Positions 33,802 through 43,724 are shown, counted from the stretch's first letter. The stretch: 64,000 nt of DNA from Paenibacillus sp. JNUCC-31 (GCF_014844075.1 NZ_CP062165.1:5518001-5582000), one strand, 5' to 3'. Numbers and translations: made by a program. The notes: generated from the sequence alone by a model not told the origin.

Positions 33802-34987
33802 ACAAAATAACCATTCCAATAATCAGGAACGAAATGTTCATTCGGACCTGAAGTTCGAAACCAAGCTGCTGCATTTCGGTGACGAAATCGATAAAACCAC
33901 AGGGGCTTCCAGCGTGCCGATCTATCAAGCCTCCACATTCCATCATTTTGATATATTTAATCCGCCTCAACATGATTATAGCCGTTCGGGCAATCCGACT
34001 CGTCAGGCTCTGGAGGATTACATCACATTGCTTGAAGGCGGAGCACGTGGATTCGCTTATTCCTCAGGTATGGCTGCGATCTCCAGTGTGTTCATGATGT
34101 TCTCGGCAGGAGATCACATGATTGTAACGGAAGACGTTTATGGTGGCACATACCGCTTGTTAACGTCCATTCTCAGCCGGATGCAGATTGAAACGACATT
34201 TATAGATATGACCGATATAGATGAAGTAAAAGCAGCAATTAAGCCGAATACCAAGGCTGTTTATATGGAAACTCCATCCAACCCAACATTGCGAATTACG
34301 GATATCGCGGCCGTAACTTCCTGGGCGAAGGAACATGAGTTAATCTCGATTCTGGATAACACCTTTATGACACCTTATTACCAACGCCCGATTGAGCTTG
34401 GAGTGGATATTGTTGTACATAGTGCCACCAAGTTTCTTGGCGGACACAGTGATGTGCTGGCGGGGTTGGCTGTTGCCCGGACAGACTCCTTGGGAATACA
34501 ATTGAAACAATTGCAGAATGGGCTTGGAACGGTCCTTGGTGCTCAGGAATCCTGGCTGCTGATGCGTGGAATGAAAACCTTGGGCGCACGTATGGCACAT
34601 AGTGAACAGAGCACAGCCAAGCTGGCAGCATGGCTTAGCGGACGCAGTGATATTACGGCTGTATTCTATCCCGGGCTGCTGGATCATCCAGGTCGTGAAG
34701 CTCATGAGCGTCAGTCGAGTGGTTACGGAGCTGTAGTTTCATTTGACGTTGGTTCGGGTGATCGGGCTAAGAAAGTACTTAACCGGGTGAAACTGCCAAT
34801 TGTTGCCGTAAGCCTCGGGGCAGTGGAGAGTATTCTCTCGTACCCGGCGATGATGTCCCATGCGGCAATGCCGGCTGAGGTTCGTCGTGATCGTGGAATA
34901 ACGGACGGATTGCTGCGCTTCTCCGTTGGCTTGGAAGACATTGATGATCTGATTGCTGATCTGGATCAGGCACTTCAGGAATCGTAG
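33794..34987 (+). CDS. metC: Cystathionine beta-lyase
   Basis: ATG 33794 (GGAGGAG 5 bases upstream, inside the end of metI) gives 397 residues. The same fold-type I motifs appear (YSRSGNPTRQALEDYI, DVYGGTYRLLTSIL, DNTFMTPYYQRP, SATKFLGGHSDVLAG). It cleaves cystathionine to homocysteine. The N-terminus has an extra polar segment (NNHSNNQERN) before the conserved domain. It is third in the S-box operon; a terminator follows. Confidence 0.9.
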   Translation: MSEQNNHSNNQERNVHSDLKFETKLLHFGDEIDKTTGASSVPIYQASTFHHFDIFNPPQHDYSRSGNPTRQALEDYITLLEGGARGFAYSSGMAAISSVFMMFSAGDHMIVTEDVYGGTYRLLTSILSRMQIETTFIDMTDIDEVKAAIKPNTKAVYMETPSNPTLRITDIAAVTSWAKEHELISILDNTFMTPYYQRPIELGVDIVVHSATKFLGGHSDVLAGLAVARTDSLGIQLKQLQNGLGTVLGAQESWLLMRGMKTLGARMAHSEQSTAKLAAWLSGRSDITAVFYPGLLDHPGREAHERQSSGYGAVVSFDVGSGDRAKKVLNRVKLPIVAVSLGAVESILSYPAMMSHAAMPAEVRRDRGITDGLLRFSVGLEDIDDLIADLDQALQES

Positions 34988-35073
34988 AATCAGAGCGTGA
35001 TGAACCACCGTGTTTAAGTATGCTGAAGAAAGATTGAAATCATAAGGATATGTAAAAATTTTTACTTGTTTTT

Positions 35074-35103
35074 AAAGCACCTATTCATAAGGTGCTTTTT
35101 TTC
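35074..35103 (+). terminator. Intrinsic terminator of the met operon
   Basis: AAAGCACCT pairs with AGGTGCTTT around a short loop, followed by TTTTTTT. Confidence 0.85.
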
Positions 35104-35229
35104 ACATGTAACCTGTGTTACGATATGGGAAGTACAGAAATACGATGTTGCCACCAAAACTTTCATCGATATGAACAAGTTGGGACGGATCGTGATACTA
35201 TTTTCTCTTCATGAGGGAGGCTTTTTACG

Positions 35230-36366
35230 ATGAGTACGGTAGACCGTATCTTAGATAAAGCCCTTCGGGGCGAACGTTTGGATTTGGAAGACACGATTCA
35301 GCTATTTGAATCAAATGAAGTAGACAAAATCGGGGCCGCCGCCAATGTGATTGTAAAACGCATGCATCCCGAACCATACAGAACATTTGTCATTGGGCGT
35401 AACGTCAACTACACGAACGTGTGTGATGTGTACTGCCGTTTTTGTGCTTTCTATCGCAGACCGGGTTCTGAAGAAGGGTATGTACTTCCCGATGAACTCA
35501 TTTTCCAGAAAATTCAGGAAACAGAAGATGTGAACGGTACGGAAATTCTGATGCAGGGTGGAACGAATCCGAACCTGCCGTTTAGCTATTACACTGATTT
35601 GCTCAAAGCAATCAAAGAGCGTTTCCCTAATATTACGATGCACTCTTTCTCCCCGGCTGAGATTATGAAAATGGTTGAAGTGTCCGATGGCCTTACTTTG
35701 GAAGAGGTTGTACGTGCAATCCACGAAGCGGGACTGGATTCCTTGCCAGGTGGTGGTGCCGAAATTCTGGATGACCGCACACGTCGCAAAATCAGTCGTC
35801 TGAAAGGTTCATGGCGCGACTGGATGGACGTTATGCAGACAGCACATCGGATCGGCATGAATACAACGGCAACGATGGTTATCGGTCTTGGTGAAACGAT
35901 GGAAGAACGCGCACTGCACTTGCTTCGTGTACGTGAAGCTCAAGACGAGTGCATCGCGAACAAATACGATTCCGAAGGATTCCTGGCGTTCATCCCTTGG
36001 ACATTCCAACCGGATAATACGAACCTGAAACTGGAGCGTCAGACACCGGAAGAGTATCTGAAAACGGTAGCGATTAGCCGACTGGTACTCGATAATATCA
36101 AGAACATTCAATCCTCCTGGGTTACGATGGGACCTGAGATTGGCAAGAAATCACTCGAATTTGGCTGCAATGACTTTGGTAGCACCATGATCGAAGAGAA
36201 CGTGGTATCTGCTGCAGGTGCGACGTATAAAGTCAACATTGAATCGATTCTCCGGTTGATTCGGGAATCGGGCTACATTCCGGCACAGCGGAACACCAAA
36301 TATGACATCCTGCGGATGTTTGATGAAGAGAACGCTGTTCATGAAGATTTTGTTATGCAGAACTAA
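35230..36366 (+). CDS. mqnC: Dehypoxanthine futalosine cyclase (cyclic dehypoxanthinyl futalosine synthase)
   Basis: The 378-residue radical SAM enzyme has the cluster motif CDVYCRFC (Cys65, Cys69, Cys72) within GRNVNYTNVCDVYCRFCAF. ILMQGGTNPNLPFSYY, HSFSPAEI and LPGGGAEILDDRTR follow, all typical of MqnC (or the close MqnE/CofH group). The strong match of the LPGGGAEI block and 378-residue length favour MqnC. It forms the cyclic intermediate in the futalosine route to menaquinone. GAGGGAGG precedes ATG 35230. No other mqn genes are in the window. Confidence 0.88.
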   Translation: MSTVDRILDKALRGERLDLEDTIQLFESNEVDKIGAAANVIVKRMHPEPYRTFVIGRNVNYTNVCDVYCRFCAFYRRPGSEEGYVLPDELIFQKIQETEDVNGTEILMQGGTNPNLPFSYYTDLLKAIKERFPNITMHSFSPAEIMKMVEVSDGLTLEEVVRAIHEAGLDSLPGGGAEILDDRTRRKISRLKGSWRDWMDVMQTAHRIGMNTTATMVIGLGETMEERALHLLRVREAQDECIANKYDSEGFLAFIPWTFQPDNTNLKLERQTPEEYLKTVAISRLVLDNIKNIQSSWVTMGPEIGKKSLEFGCNDFGSTMIEENVVSAAGATYKVNIESILRLIRESGYIPAQRNTKYDILRMFDEENAVHEDFVMQN

Positions 36367-36441
36367 TTGTAATTATAAAACGATGTAATTCAATCCGATC
36401 CATTGAATCCATGCGATCTCACTTAATAGATTATGGATCTG

Positions 36442-36486
36442 AAGTCCGCTGGTTACTCCTTAATGGGGAAATCGGCGGGCTTTTTC
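36442..36486 (+). terminator. Intrinsic terminator after mqnC
   Basis: AGTCCGC...GCGGGCT forms a stem with inner pairing (TTACTCC/GGGGAAA), followed by TTTTTC. Confidence 0.75.
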
Positions 36487-36624
36487 ATTTCGCATTTTCC
36501 CATCGTTGATACCAAGGTCATCAAACAGTACATATTACGCATTTGGCGATATTTTATATAGAAATTGAACTGTTACAATAAAAGGGCACTTGAGTAAGCA
36601 GACATGCTGGGAAGGGGCAATTTG

Positions 36625-37602
36625 ATGAAAACAAGAGTACTTGGAAAGACGGGACTGAAAGTACCTGCATTAAGCTTTGGAGCTTCCTCACTGGGTTCCG
36701 TTTTTCGCGATATTGACCGGGGTGAGGGTATTCGTACAGTTCATGCTGCGGTTGATGCAGGGATGAATTATATAGATGTTTCGCCCTATTATGGATTAAC
36801 AAAAGCCGAAGTTGTGCTTGGAGAAGCCCTTCGCAGTTTGCCGCGCAGCTCGTTTACGCTATCAACCAAGGCTGGGCGATATGGAGAGAATACGTTTGAT
36901 TTTTCACGTAAGCGGATTCATGAAAGTGTACAGGAAAGCCTGAACCGCCTGCACACGGATTATATCGACATCCTGTTCCTGCATGACATTGAGTTTGTTC
37001 CGGCCGAAATCATTATTGAAGAAGCCTTCCCAACCTTAACCCGCCTGAAAGAGCAGGGGGTAATTCGCCATGCGGGCATATGTGGATTGCCATTACCTTT
37101 ATTCGAGAAAGTCCTACCACAGGTCGATGCCGACGCCATCATTTCTTATTGCCATTATGCTTTGAATGATACTTCTCTGCTCTCGTTGCTTCCTCTTTTG
37201 GAAAAGAAAGATATTGGCCTGGTGAATGCTTCGCCTCTTTCTATGGGCCTATTAAGCACCAGAGGAACTCCTGCCTGGCATCCGGCAGATGATCGCGTGA
37301 AGCAGGTCTGCTTGCAAGCCGCCCGGTACTGTATGGAACAAGGCAGTGATATTGCGAAGCTTGCCGTGCAGTTTGCGACAGCCAATGAACGGATTCCAAC
37401 GACACTGGTCAGCAGTGCAAGCGAGCATAATATCCGCAACAATGCAGCCTGGTTGGAAGAACCACTGGATCAGGAACTTCTATCCGAGGTACTGCGTATT
37501 TTGGCTCCAATTCATAATGTGAGCTGGGCCAGCGGCCGACCTGAATACAACATCGAACATAACATGAAGCCAAAAGTATCAACAGAGGGGGAACAGGAAT
37601 GA
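36625..37602 (+). CDS. Aldo/keto reductase (L-galactose/L-fucose dehydrogenase-like)
   Basis: ATG 36625 (GGAAGGGG 7 bases upstream) gives 325 residues. The AKR tetrad is visible: AGMNYIDVSPYYG (Asp, Tyr), LSTKAGRYG (Lys) and DILFLHDIE (His). NADP-binding C-terminal residues (TTLVSSASEHNIRNNAAW) follow. The sequence resembles the aldose 1-dehydrogenase branch acting on L-fucose, D-arabinose or L-galactose. The stop overlaps the start of a zinc alcohol dehydrogenase, so the pair is translationally coupled. Confidence 0.85.
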   Translation: MKTRVLGKTGLKVPALSFGASSLGSVFRDIDRGEGIRTVHAAVDAGMNYIDVSPYYGLTKAEVVLGEALRSLPRSSFTLSTKAGRYGENTFDFSRKRIHESVQESLNRLHTDYIDILFLHDIEFVPAEIIIEEAFPTLTRLKEQGVIRHAGICGLPLPLFEKVLPQVDADAIISYCHYALNDTSLLSLLPLLEKKDIGLVNASPLSMGLLSTRGTPAWHPADDRVKQVCLQAARYCMEQGSDIAKLAVQFATANERIPTTLVSSASEHNIRNNAAWLEEPLDQELLSEVLRILAPIHNVSWASGRPEYNIEHNMKPKVSTEGEQE

Positions 37603-38612
37603 GAGCTGTTGTATGTGAAGAAATCAATCGTTTGGTACTCCGGGAGATGGATGAGCCCGAAAGAGCTGAGAATCAGGCATTGGTCTCCATCCGGCGGATC
37701 GGCATCTGTGGAACTGACTTGCATGCTTATAAGGGCAATCAGCCATTTTTCACCTATCCTCGTGTACTGGGCCATGAGCTAGCAGGGGTTATTGAAGAAA
37801 TCGGACCCAATGAAGCGGGCCTGAAGCCGGGAGATCAGGTGAGTATTATTCCATATTTGCATTGTGGTCATTGTATCGCTTGCCGATCTGGGAAAACGAA
37901 TTGTTGTGTATCCATGCAGGTCATGGGCGTTCATGTGGACGGCGGCATGAGGGAGAGGATTGTTGTGCCTGTCTCCCATCTGATCCGGGCAGAAGGACTT
38001 ACACTGGATGAAACTGCGATGGTGGAACCGCTCAGTATTGGTGCCCATGCGGTCAGAAGAGCAGCGATACGGCCTGGTGAACAGGTTGTGGTAATTGGGG
38101 CTGGACCCATTGGTCTTGGCGTGATGGCAATTGCCAAACAGGCCGGGGCTCAGGTCATTGCCATTGATCGGAATATGGACAGGCTGGAACGAAGCCGCTC
38201 CTGGGCGGGAGTGGACTTCTTGGTTCAGGCCAATGAGCAAGCCGTACAGCAAGTAGCCGAAATTACGAATGGGGACTATGCAACCACTGTTTTTGATGCA
38301 ACAGGAAATGCACATTCGATGAATGAAGCCATCCAGTACGTGGCCCATAGCGGTCAATTAATTTTTGTTGGGCTGGTCAAAGCCGATATTTCCTTTCATG
38401 ATCCTGAGTTTCACAAGCGGGAGATGAGTATTTTGGGCAGTAGAAATGCAACCCGAGAGGATTTCGAGCAGGTCATGTCGATCTTGCGGGAGAAGAAATG
38501 GAGCATGGATGATTACATTACACATCGGGCGAGTTTTGACCAACTTCCTGATTCTATCGACGTATGGTTAAGCCCGGATTCACATGTGGTGAAAGCGATA
38601 GTCGAGTTATAA
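37599..38612 (+). CDS. Zinc-dependent alcohol/polyol dehydrogenase family protein
   Basis: The 337-residue MDR enzyme has the catalytic zinc region GICGTDLHAYKGNQ and GHELAGVIEEIG. The structural-zinc loop CGHCIACRSGKTNCC and the nucleotide fold VVIGAGPIGLGVMAIAKQAG are intact. ATG 37599 overlaps the preceding stop (ATGA). It probably oxidises a sugar alcohol or sugar acid in the same route as the aldo/keto reductase. No transporter or kinase adjoins, so the substrate is open. Confidence 0.88.
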   Translation: MRAVVCEEINRLVLREMDEPERAENQALVSIRRIGICGTDLHAYKGNQPFFTYPRVLGHELAGVIEEIGPNEAGLKPGDQVSIIPYLHCGHCIACRSGKTNCCVSMQVMGVHVDGGMRERIVVPVSHLIRAEGLTLDETAMVEPLSIGAHAVRRAAIRPGEQVVVIGAGPIGLGVMAIAKQAGAQVIAIDRNMDRLERSRSWAGVDFLVQANEQAVQQVAEITNGDYATTVFDATGNAHSMNEAIQYVAHSGQLIFVGLVKADISFHDPEFHKREMSILGSRNATREDFEQVMSILREKKWSMDDYITHRASFDQLPDSIDVWLSPDSHVVKAIVEL

Positions 38613-38645
38613 GATATAAGATATAAGGAAAGCGGCAATTAACCA

Positions 38646-38706
38646 AAAAAACTCTCTTTGATCCTCAATGAATGCTTCACATTCAGAGGAATCAGAGAGA
38701 GTTTTT
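38646..38706. terminator. Bidirectional terminator
   Basis: AAAACTCTCT...AGAGAGAGTTTT forms a stem with inner GATCCTC/GAGGAATC pairing and T/A-rich flanks on both strands between convergent genes. Confidence 0.8.
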
Positions 38707-38733
38707 GTTGGCCTAGCTTATAAGAATCCAGAA

Positions 38734-39639
38734 TCATTTCTCCGGGTTCGTTACAATGCCTGCATGCGGATCAATATGGCGCACAATGGATTTGAGCCAG
38801 ATCATTTCGAGGAAATGAATCTCATAGTAGAGTGCTCCCGGAACGTGTTGGATCCATCCTTCGGTCACAGCAGGGTATCCTGAATTGGTTGGAGAATCAA
38901 ATGTTCCAGGTTCACGGCGCAGCCGTTTGCGGACAGCTTTTTCAACTTGGGCGCTTTGTGTGGTTAAGATACATATTTTGCGCTTGGCTGTGAACCCGCG
39001 AAAAGCAATATACACCATTTCATAAGCAATGAGATAGGCGATTACTGAATACATCGCTTGATCCCAACCAAAGACAACACCGGCAGCGGTTAGAATTAAC
39101 AAGTTGACCAGCATGATTATTTTTTCGATAAGCATCCGTTTTCCGCTAAACACACGTTCAGGTGGACGGGAAGACGGATCACCGATTTCCAGCGTATCCA
39201 GTGTCCCACCATACCGCACGACTAGACCGATTCCTAGACCGAGACATAATCCGCCAAACATGGCGGCAGCCAGCGGGTGCTCGACTAGCGGGGGCATGGG
39301 ATGAAGCACAATGGCACCAATCGAAAAGACAACCAAACCCAGAACAGTGACCAGTACGAATTTCTTTTGCACGAGTCGGTAGGAGAGAAAAATAAACGGA
39401 ACGTTAAACAAAAACAGGAACAAACCAATCCTCATTTCGGTCCAGTGAGCGAACAACGAGGAGATACCCGTAATGCCCCCAATAATGATCTTATTGGGAT
39501 GTAAAAACAATTCAAGTCCCACGGAGGCCAGAATTCCACCCGCAATCACAAATAATAAATTCAACATGCGACGGGTAGATGACCATCTGGTCTTGGCGGC
39601 CTGTGGCACCGGATTAGCCGATATCAGAGGTGCTTTCAT
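38734..39639 (-). CDS. YitT-family membrane protein (DUF161 + DUF2179)
   Basis: The 301-residue protein has five to six membrane helices in the first two thirds (GGITGISSLFA, GGTLDTLEIG are family landmarks). A soluble C-terminal DUF2179 domain (about 210-300; CILTTQSAQVEKAVRKRL, VTEGWIQHVPGALYYEI) follows. ATG 39639 follows AGGAGGATGACCT on the minus strand. Family members are common in Bacillales; function is unknown. Residues before about 25 are polar and poorly conserved. Confidence 0.88.
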   Translation of the reverse strand: MKAPLISANPVPQAAKTRWSSTRRMLNLLFVIAGGILASVGLELFLHPNKIIIGGITGISSLFAHWTEMRIGLFLFLFNVPFIFLSYRLVQKKFVLVTVLGLVVFSIGAIVLHPMPPLVEHPLAAAMFGGLCLGLGIGLVVRYGGTLDTLEIGDPSSRPPERVFSGKRMLIEKIIMLVNLLILTAAGVVFGWDQAMYSVIAYLIAYEMVYIAFRGFTAKRKICILTTQSAQVEKAVRKRLRREPGTFDSPTNSGYPAVTEGWIQHVPGALYYEIHFLEMIWLKSIVRHIDPHAGIVTNPEK

Positions 39640-39748
39640 AGGTCATCCTCCTTAGTGCGGCTTTCGAGCCATTCTCCCTGGGTTAATCACAGAAAGATCG
39701 GCGGTAGAGCCGCGAGTACGAACGTTGTCTGTTCTGAACAGACAGGGG

Positions 39749-40987
39749 TTACCCTTCTTTCTGAAGTACCTTCGGCTCTTCTTTCTTTTTCCGAGGATCT
39801 TTAAACTTAAATATTTTATCCAATAATCTAAACACGTGTTTGGATTCTTTCGTTAATAACGGTCCAAGGATGGCCAGAATGAGCACATATAATGCGGCAA
39901 ACGGCTGCAACAGCGGCAGAAGTCCTCCGGCTTTACCCATGTTGGCCATAATGATGGAGAATTCACCACGTGACACAATGGTCAAACCGATATTGGCTGA
40001 TGCTTTCGGTGATAAACCTGCACTGCGTCCAGCGAGCATGCCTGCAAGGAAATTCCCGAATAGTGTGAGCACAACTGCGATCAACGCAAGCCATACGGCT
40101 TCGCCACCAAGAGATAGGGGATCGATGGACAGTCCAAAGCTGAAGAAGAAGACCGCGCCGAAGAAATCACGGAATGGCAAAATCAAATGTTCAATCCGTT
40201 TTGCATGCTCCGTCTCGGCCAGAACCAAACCAACAAGCAAGGCCCCAATCGCTTCTGCGACATGAATGGTTTCAGAGAATCCGGCAACGAGGAACAATGC
40301 ACCGAAAATCACAAGGGAGAACAACTCATTGGAGCGAATCTTAAGAACTTTGTTGAGCAACGGTGTCGCTTTACGTCCAAGGATAATGACAACGAGCATG
40401 AATCCAAGCGCGATGAGTGCCGATACAATGACGCCTCCGATGGAAGATGAATCACTGAGCACAAGTCCAGACAAGATGGAGATATATACTGCGAGAAACA
40501 CATCTTCAAACATGATAATACCCAAAATCATTTCCGTTTCCGGATTGGCTGTTCGTTTGAGATCAACGAGTACTTTGGCGACGATGGCACTGGATGAAAT
40601 CGTTGTAATACCGGCGATGACCAGAGCTTCTGCAGCAGGGAAACCGGAAGCAAATCCGAAAATCAATCCCAACGTAAAGTTAATCCCAATATAAATGGAG
40701 CCGCCGACGGCAATGGATTTACCCGATTTGATCAGACGACCAACCGAGAATTCCAGGCCGAGATAAAAGAGAAGGAACAGGATACCGATGCGGCCCATAA
40801 ATTCAATAAACGGCTGACTTTCGATGAAGCGGAAATCCAGATGCCAGATCTTCATGGCATGTGGTCCAACGGCCATCCCGATCAAGATGTAAAATGGAAC
40901 GACCGAAAATCTCAGTTTTGCGGATAAGAGTCCGGCCGCTGCAATGAGCACAAGCGCCAGACCCACTTCGAATATCAAATGATCCAT
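39749..40987 (-). CDS. khtU: CPA2-family K+/H+ antiporter, KhtU-like
   Basis: The 412-residue integral membrane protein has 12-13 helices and CPA2 landmarks (FRFIESQPFIEFMGRIGILFLLFYLGLEF in pieces; GITTISSSAIVAKVL; FFFSFGLSIDP). There is no C-terminal RCK domain in this chain. The regulatory RCK_C subunit is encoded directly upstream (4 bases apart), exactly as in B. subtilis khtT-khtU, which exports K+ in exchange for H+ and is gated by c-di-AMP-responsive KhtT. ATG 40987 has GAAGGGGGTGA upstream. Confidence 0.88.
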   Translation of the reverse strand: MDHLIFEVGLALVLIAAAGLLSAKLRFSVVPFYILIGMAVGPHAMKIWHLDFRFIESQPFIEFMGRIGILFLLFYLGLEFSVGRLIKSGKSIAVGGSIYIGINFTLGLIFGFASGFPAAEALVIAGITTISSSAIVAKVLVDLKRTANPETEMILGIIMFEDVFLAVYISILSGLVLSDSSSIGGVIVSALIALGFMLVVIILGRKATPLLNKVLKIRSNELFSLVIFGALFLVAGFSETIHVAEAIGALLVGLVLAETEHAKRIEHLILPFRDFFGAVFFFSFGLSIDPLSLGGEAVWLALIAVVLTLFGNFLAGMLAGRSAGLSPKASANIGLTIVSRGEFSIIMANMGKAGGLLPLLQPFAALYVLILAILGPLLTKESKHVFRLLDKIFKFKDPRKKKEEPKVLQKEG

Positions 40988-40991
40988 CGAC

Positions 40992-41486
40992 TCACCCCCT
41001 TCCGGTCAGGAGGAGGGATTTGAATAGCTTTTGCTGATTGCGTTCGCCAACAGCTACTACCGTGGATTCTGCACTAATCACGACCTCCGGACCGGGACTG
41101 ATATGTTTTTTGTGATTCTTCTCTACAACGGCAATAACCGTTGCCCCTGAGTTTTGACGAACATCCAGTTCACCAATCGATTTACCGATACATCCGTAGG
41201 ATGGCTCGATTTTGTACCATTCGATAATGAGGTCATCAAACGTTACTTCAATATTTTCAAGCTGCTTTGGTTTATAGGTCAATCCACCAACAATGGCAGC
41301 AATCTGTCTTGCTTCATAGTCATCAAGCGTAATCATGGAGATGCTTTGGTCCGGATCTTCGTATTCAAAATGATACATTTCCCGGCGGCCATCATCGTGA
41401 ATAATGACAATAATTTTATCTCCACTGCTCGTTTCAATCTGAAATTTCTTGCCGATTCCCGGCAAATCTGTTTCGCGTACATCCAT
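40992..41486 (-). CDS. khtT: RCK_C (TrkA-C) regulatory subunit, KhtT-like
   Basis: The 164-residue soluble protein has an N-terminal region and a C-terminal TrkA-C domain (about 80-160; [36 protein letters not shown]). In KhtT this domain binds c-di-AMP and controls the antiporter. It starts at ATG 41486 (AGGAGG upstream) and ends 4 bases before khtU. A KhtS-like third gene is not present in the expected position. Confidence 0.87.
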   Translation of the reverse strand: MDVRETDLPGIGKKFQIETSSGDKIIVIIHDDGRREMYHFEYEDPDQSISMITLDDYEARQIAAIVGGLTYKPKQLENIEVTFDDLIIEWYKIEPSYGCIGKSIGELDVRQNSGATVIAVVEKNHKKHISPGPEVVISAESTVVAVGERNQQKLFKSLLLTGRG

Positions 41487-41801
41487 GGATAGTATGCCTC
41501 CTTAAATTGAAAGGCTGCCACAGAAGACAGGCTTATTTCCCGAAAATAGAATGATCTGCTGCTCTAAGGAACATTAAATGATGCGGGCAAACAGAGCCAG
41601 GTGCTCCTGACACACAGCCTAGTGTTTGGAATTTTTGCTGAAAATGGGTATAACAAAATAATGGTTATCGACTAGGTGTTATTTTATGAAAATGGGTTGA
41701 TATCTTACATTAGCTAAAAGGGTTATAAGTTATGCACAAGCACACCGTCTTTCAGATAGAGGTGTCTCCATGCAAAGCAACCTACAAATACGGTATAACG
41801 G
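41487..41801. other. Intergenic stretch without recognised features
   Basis: The 315 bp between khtT and the next minus-strand gene hold no supported reading frame. I could not place a convincing promoter for khtTU or a terminator for the upstream gene. The segment is AT-rich with no long repeats. Confidence 0.4.
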
Positions 41802-42206
41802 CTAGATCAAAGCGTTTACGTATTTTGGTGCTGAAGGGGTGGGAGATACATACATGCTGGTGAATTTGATGGGTAGCAGAAATAATCTGCGTTTAAACAG
41901 ACAAATCAACGGTTTAAAGGGCAGACGCGGTGTAGGAATTCGCAGCATTAGCAACAAAGCGAGCACAAGAAAGACAGGTTTGTTATGCGTAACCGCAATC
42001 AACTTCGACATGACTTGTGGGTATTTGCGAATGGCAGGTTTCTGCTGAGACTCCAATGTGTGGACAAGCACTTCCTTGTTGGAAGTCGTCTCAACGGTTA
42101 TCTCCACAGCGGATTCCGACTGCATCGGAATAGGGAAGGACAACGCTTGAAATACGCACAAAATGATAATAAACGCGTAACGGAGTATTCTTGGTTGTTG
42201 TCTCAT
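41802..42206 (-). CDS. Exported/membrane protein of unknown function
   Basis: ATG 42206 (GGGGGGAAG upstream) gives 134 residues: a basic start MRQQPRILRYA, a hydrophobic segment (FIIILCVFQALSFPIP), a short polar region and a second hydrophobic stretch (VFLVLALLLMLRI) followed by a basic C-terminus. I recognise no family. The second half of the frame is rich in Pro, Arg and Phe, and its coding status is less certain than its start suggests. Confidence 0.45.
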   Translation of the reverse strand: MRQQPRILRYAFIIILCVFQALSFPIPMQSESAVEITVETTSNKEVLVHTLESQQKPAIRKYPQVMSKLIAVTHNKPVFLVLALLLMLRIPTPRLPFKPLICLFKRRLFLLPIKFTSMYVSPTPSAPKYVNALI

Positions 42207-42384
42207 TTTGGCTTCCCCCCTTTCCGTGAAACATACTGTTATAAAAATAATAACACATTTTTGGCTTAACTCCAAACGGATTGATAATATACTGAGAAAT
42301 CATGACACGCTTTCCATCAATCCGCTTCGTATATCCCAATCGGCCTTGCCATATACTTTGAACAGAAGGAAAGGAGTGATTCTT

Positions 42385-43329
42385 ATGGAACTGTTCGCCG
42401 TATGGACCGAGGTATCGGGGCAAGAGGAAGCGGATCAATTTTATCGTTGTGTGAAGGAAAAAACCAAAGGTTTACATATAAGCAAAAGAGGATTTCGGCT
42501 CACCTTCAAACATAATGATGGAAGAGCGACCTGGGTCTGCAGGGGGAATGAGAATCACGCAGACTTCCAGCAGTGGCTTCCTCAAATCAGTGACTTGCTC
42601 GCGATGGGGCTTGCAGATTTCATCATGGATACGCGTGAACGGCATATGGTGGAAGATATGATTTCCAAAGCTTGCTCGGTAATGGATGAACAAGAGGTTG
42701 AAAAAGTCAATCGAATATGCATGCCTCTGTTAATCAATGGTGATTTGGACCAGCCAGGACTTCGGGAGCGTCGCCGCGCTGCTTTGGCAACAGGTCTGAA
42801 GCAGGATTTGGAGGATGTTCATTTTTTTCAATTGGAAGGTATCCTTAATTTCCGGATTCGGCAATACAAGCAGGAACTTCATGAACTGGTGGAATACGCG
42901 CTGGACGAATTCTGGATGGATCGCCAATACGAAGAATTTATGGGGCTGCTCAAATATTTTGTGTTCTTTCAGGAAGCCAAGGTACCGCTTGTGCATCTGG
43001 TACACAAAGGTTTGCATGAATTTCAGGTATTTGATGCTGAACTTCGAGCGCTGCCTGTACAAAAAGATGAACAGGTCGTCGTGGAAATGCCCGGACTTGA
43101 ATTGGAAATGGATATTGAAGATATGATTGTAAGTACGTTGATCTCCATCTCACCCGAGAAAGTCATGCTGCACACCAAAACACCCGACCTGCCAGTCATT
43201 TCTACCATCCGTCAGATCTTTGAAGACAAGGTACAATTATGTCATCATTGTCCGGAGTGTGAAGTATTACGCTCAGGATTGCTGACAAGTCTTGACGCAA
43301 GTGATCTCGGCAATTATAATAACTGTTGA
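42385..43329 (+). CDS. ytxC: YtxC-family putative sporulation protein
   Basis: The 314-residue soluble protein starts at ATG 42385 (GGAAAGGAG upstream). It belongs to the YtxC family of spore formers: conserved stretches include FRIRQYKQELHELVEYALDEFWMDRQYEEF and a Cys-rich CHHCPECEVL near the C-terminus. It directly precedes the T-box-thrS unit, as in B. subtilis (ytxC-thrS). The molecular role is unknown. An upstream in-frame ATG at 42208 lacks a ribosome site. Confidence 0.85.
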   Translation: MELFAVWTEVSGQEEADQFYRCVKEKTKGLHISKRGFRLTFKHNDGRATWVCRGNENHADFQQWLPQISDLLAMGLADFIMDTRERHMVEDMISKACSVMDEQEVEKVNRICMPLLINGDLDQPGLRERRRAALATGLKQDLEDVHFFQLEGILNFRIRQYKQELHELVEYALDEFWMDRQYEEFMGLLKYFVFFQEAKVPLVHLVHKGLHEFQVFDAELRALPVQKDEQVVVEMPGLELEMDIEDMIVSTLISISPEKVMLHTKTPDLPVISTIRQIFEDKVQLCHHCPECEVLRSGLLTSLDASDLGNYNNC

Positions 43330-43339
43330 TAATCAAAAG

Positions 43340-43634
43340 CGTTGACAAAGACAAGAACCATTCGCAAGGTCGGTGCAGAGAGAGGGAACTAGGCTGAAAT
43401 TTCCTCCGGTTGCCACGCTTGGTTTACCCCTTTGTAGCTGCTGTTTTGAAAGCGGGATTTGTAAGTTACCTCATCAATTCGTGGTAATGATCCGTGAGTA
43501 AGGATATGCCGGGTCATGCCCGTTACCGTCATGCCAATGAGGGCTGTACTTCTGAGTTTGGATGAAGCAGCTGAAGTAGGGTGGAACCACGAGTATATAA
43601 CACTCGTCCCTTTGCCGGGACGGGTGTTTTTTGC
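43340..43634 (+). promoter_or_regulatory. T-box leader (tRNA-Thr-sensing) of thrS
   Basis: The T-box core AAGTAGGGTGGAACCACG is at 43574-43591. A terminator follows: CACTCGTCCC (43601-43610), loop TTTGCC, GGGACGGGTG (43617-43626), then six T. A candidate Thr specifier ACC lies at 43426-43428, but its placement in the specifier loop was not folded. Confidence 0.9.
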
Positions 43635-43724
43635 GTTTCTTTCCATAATGGCAGGAATTGCAATAGATAATCCAGTCCATCCATAGAATGGATTCAGGTT
43701 ACATTTACAGGAGGAATGAGACAA

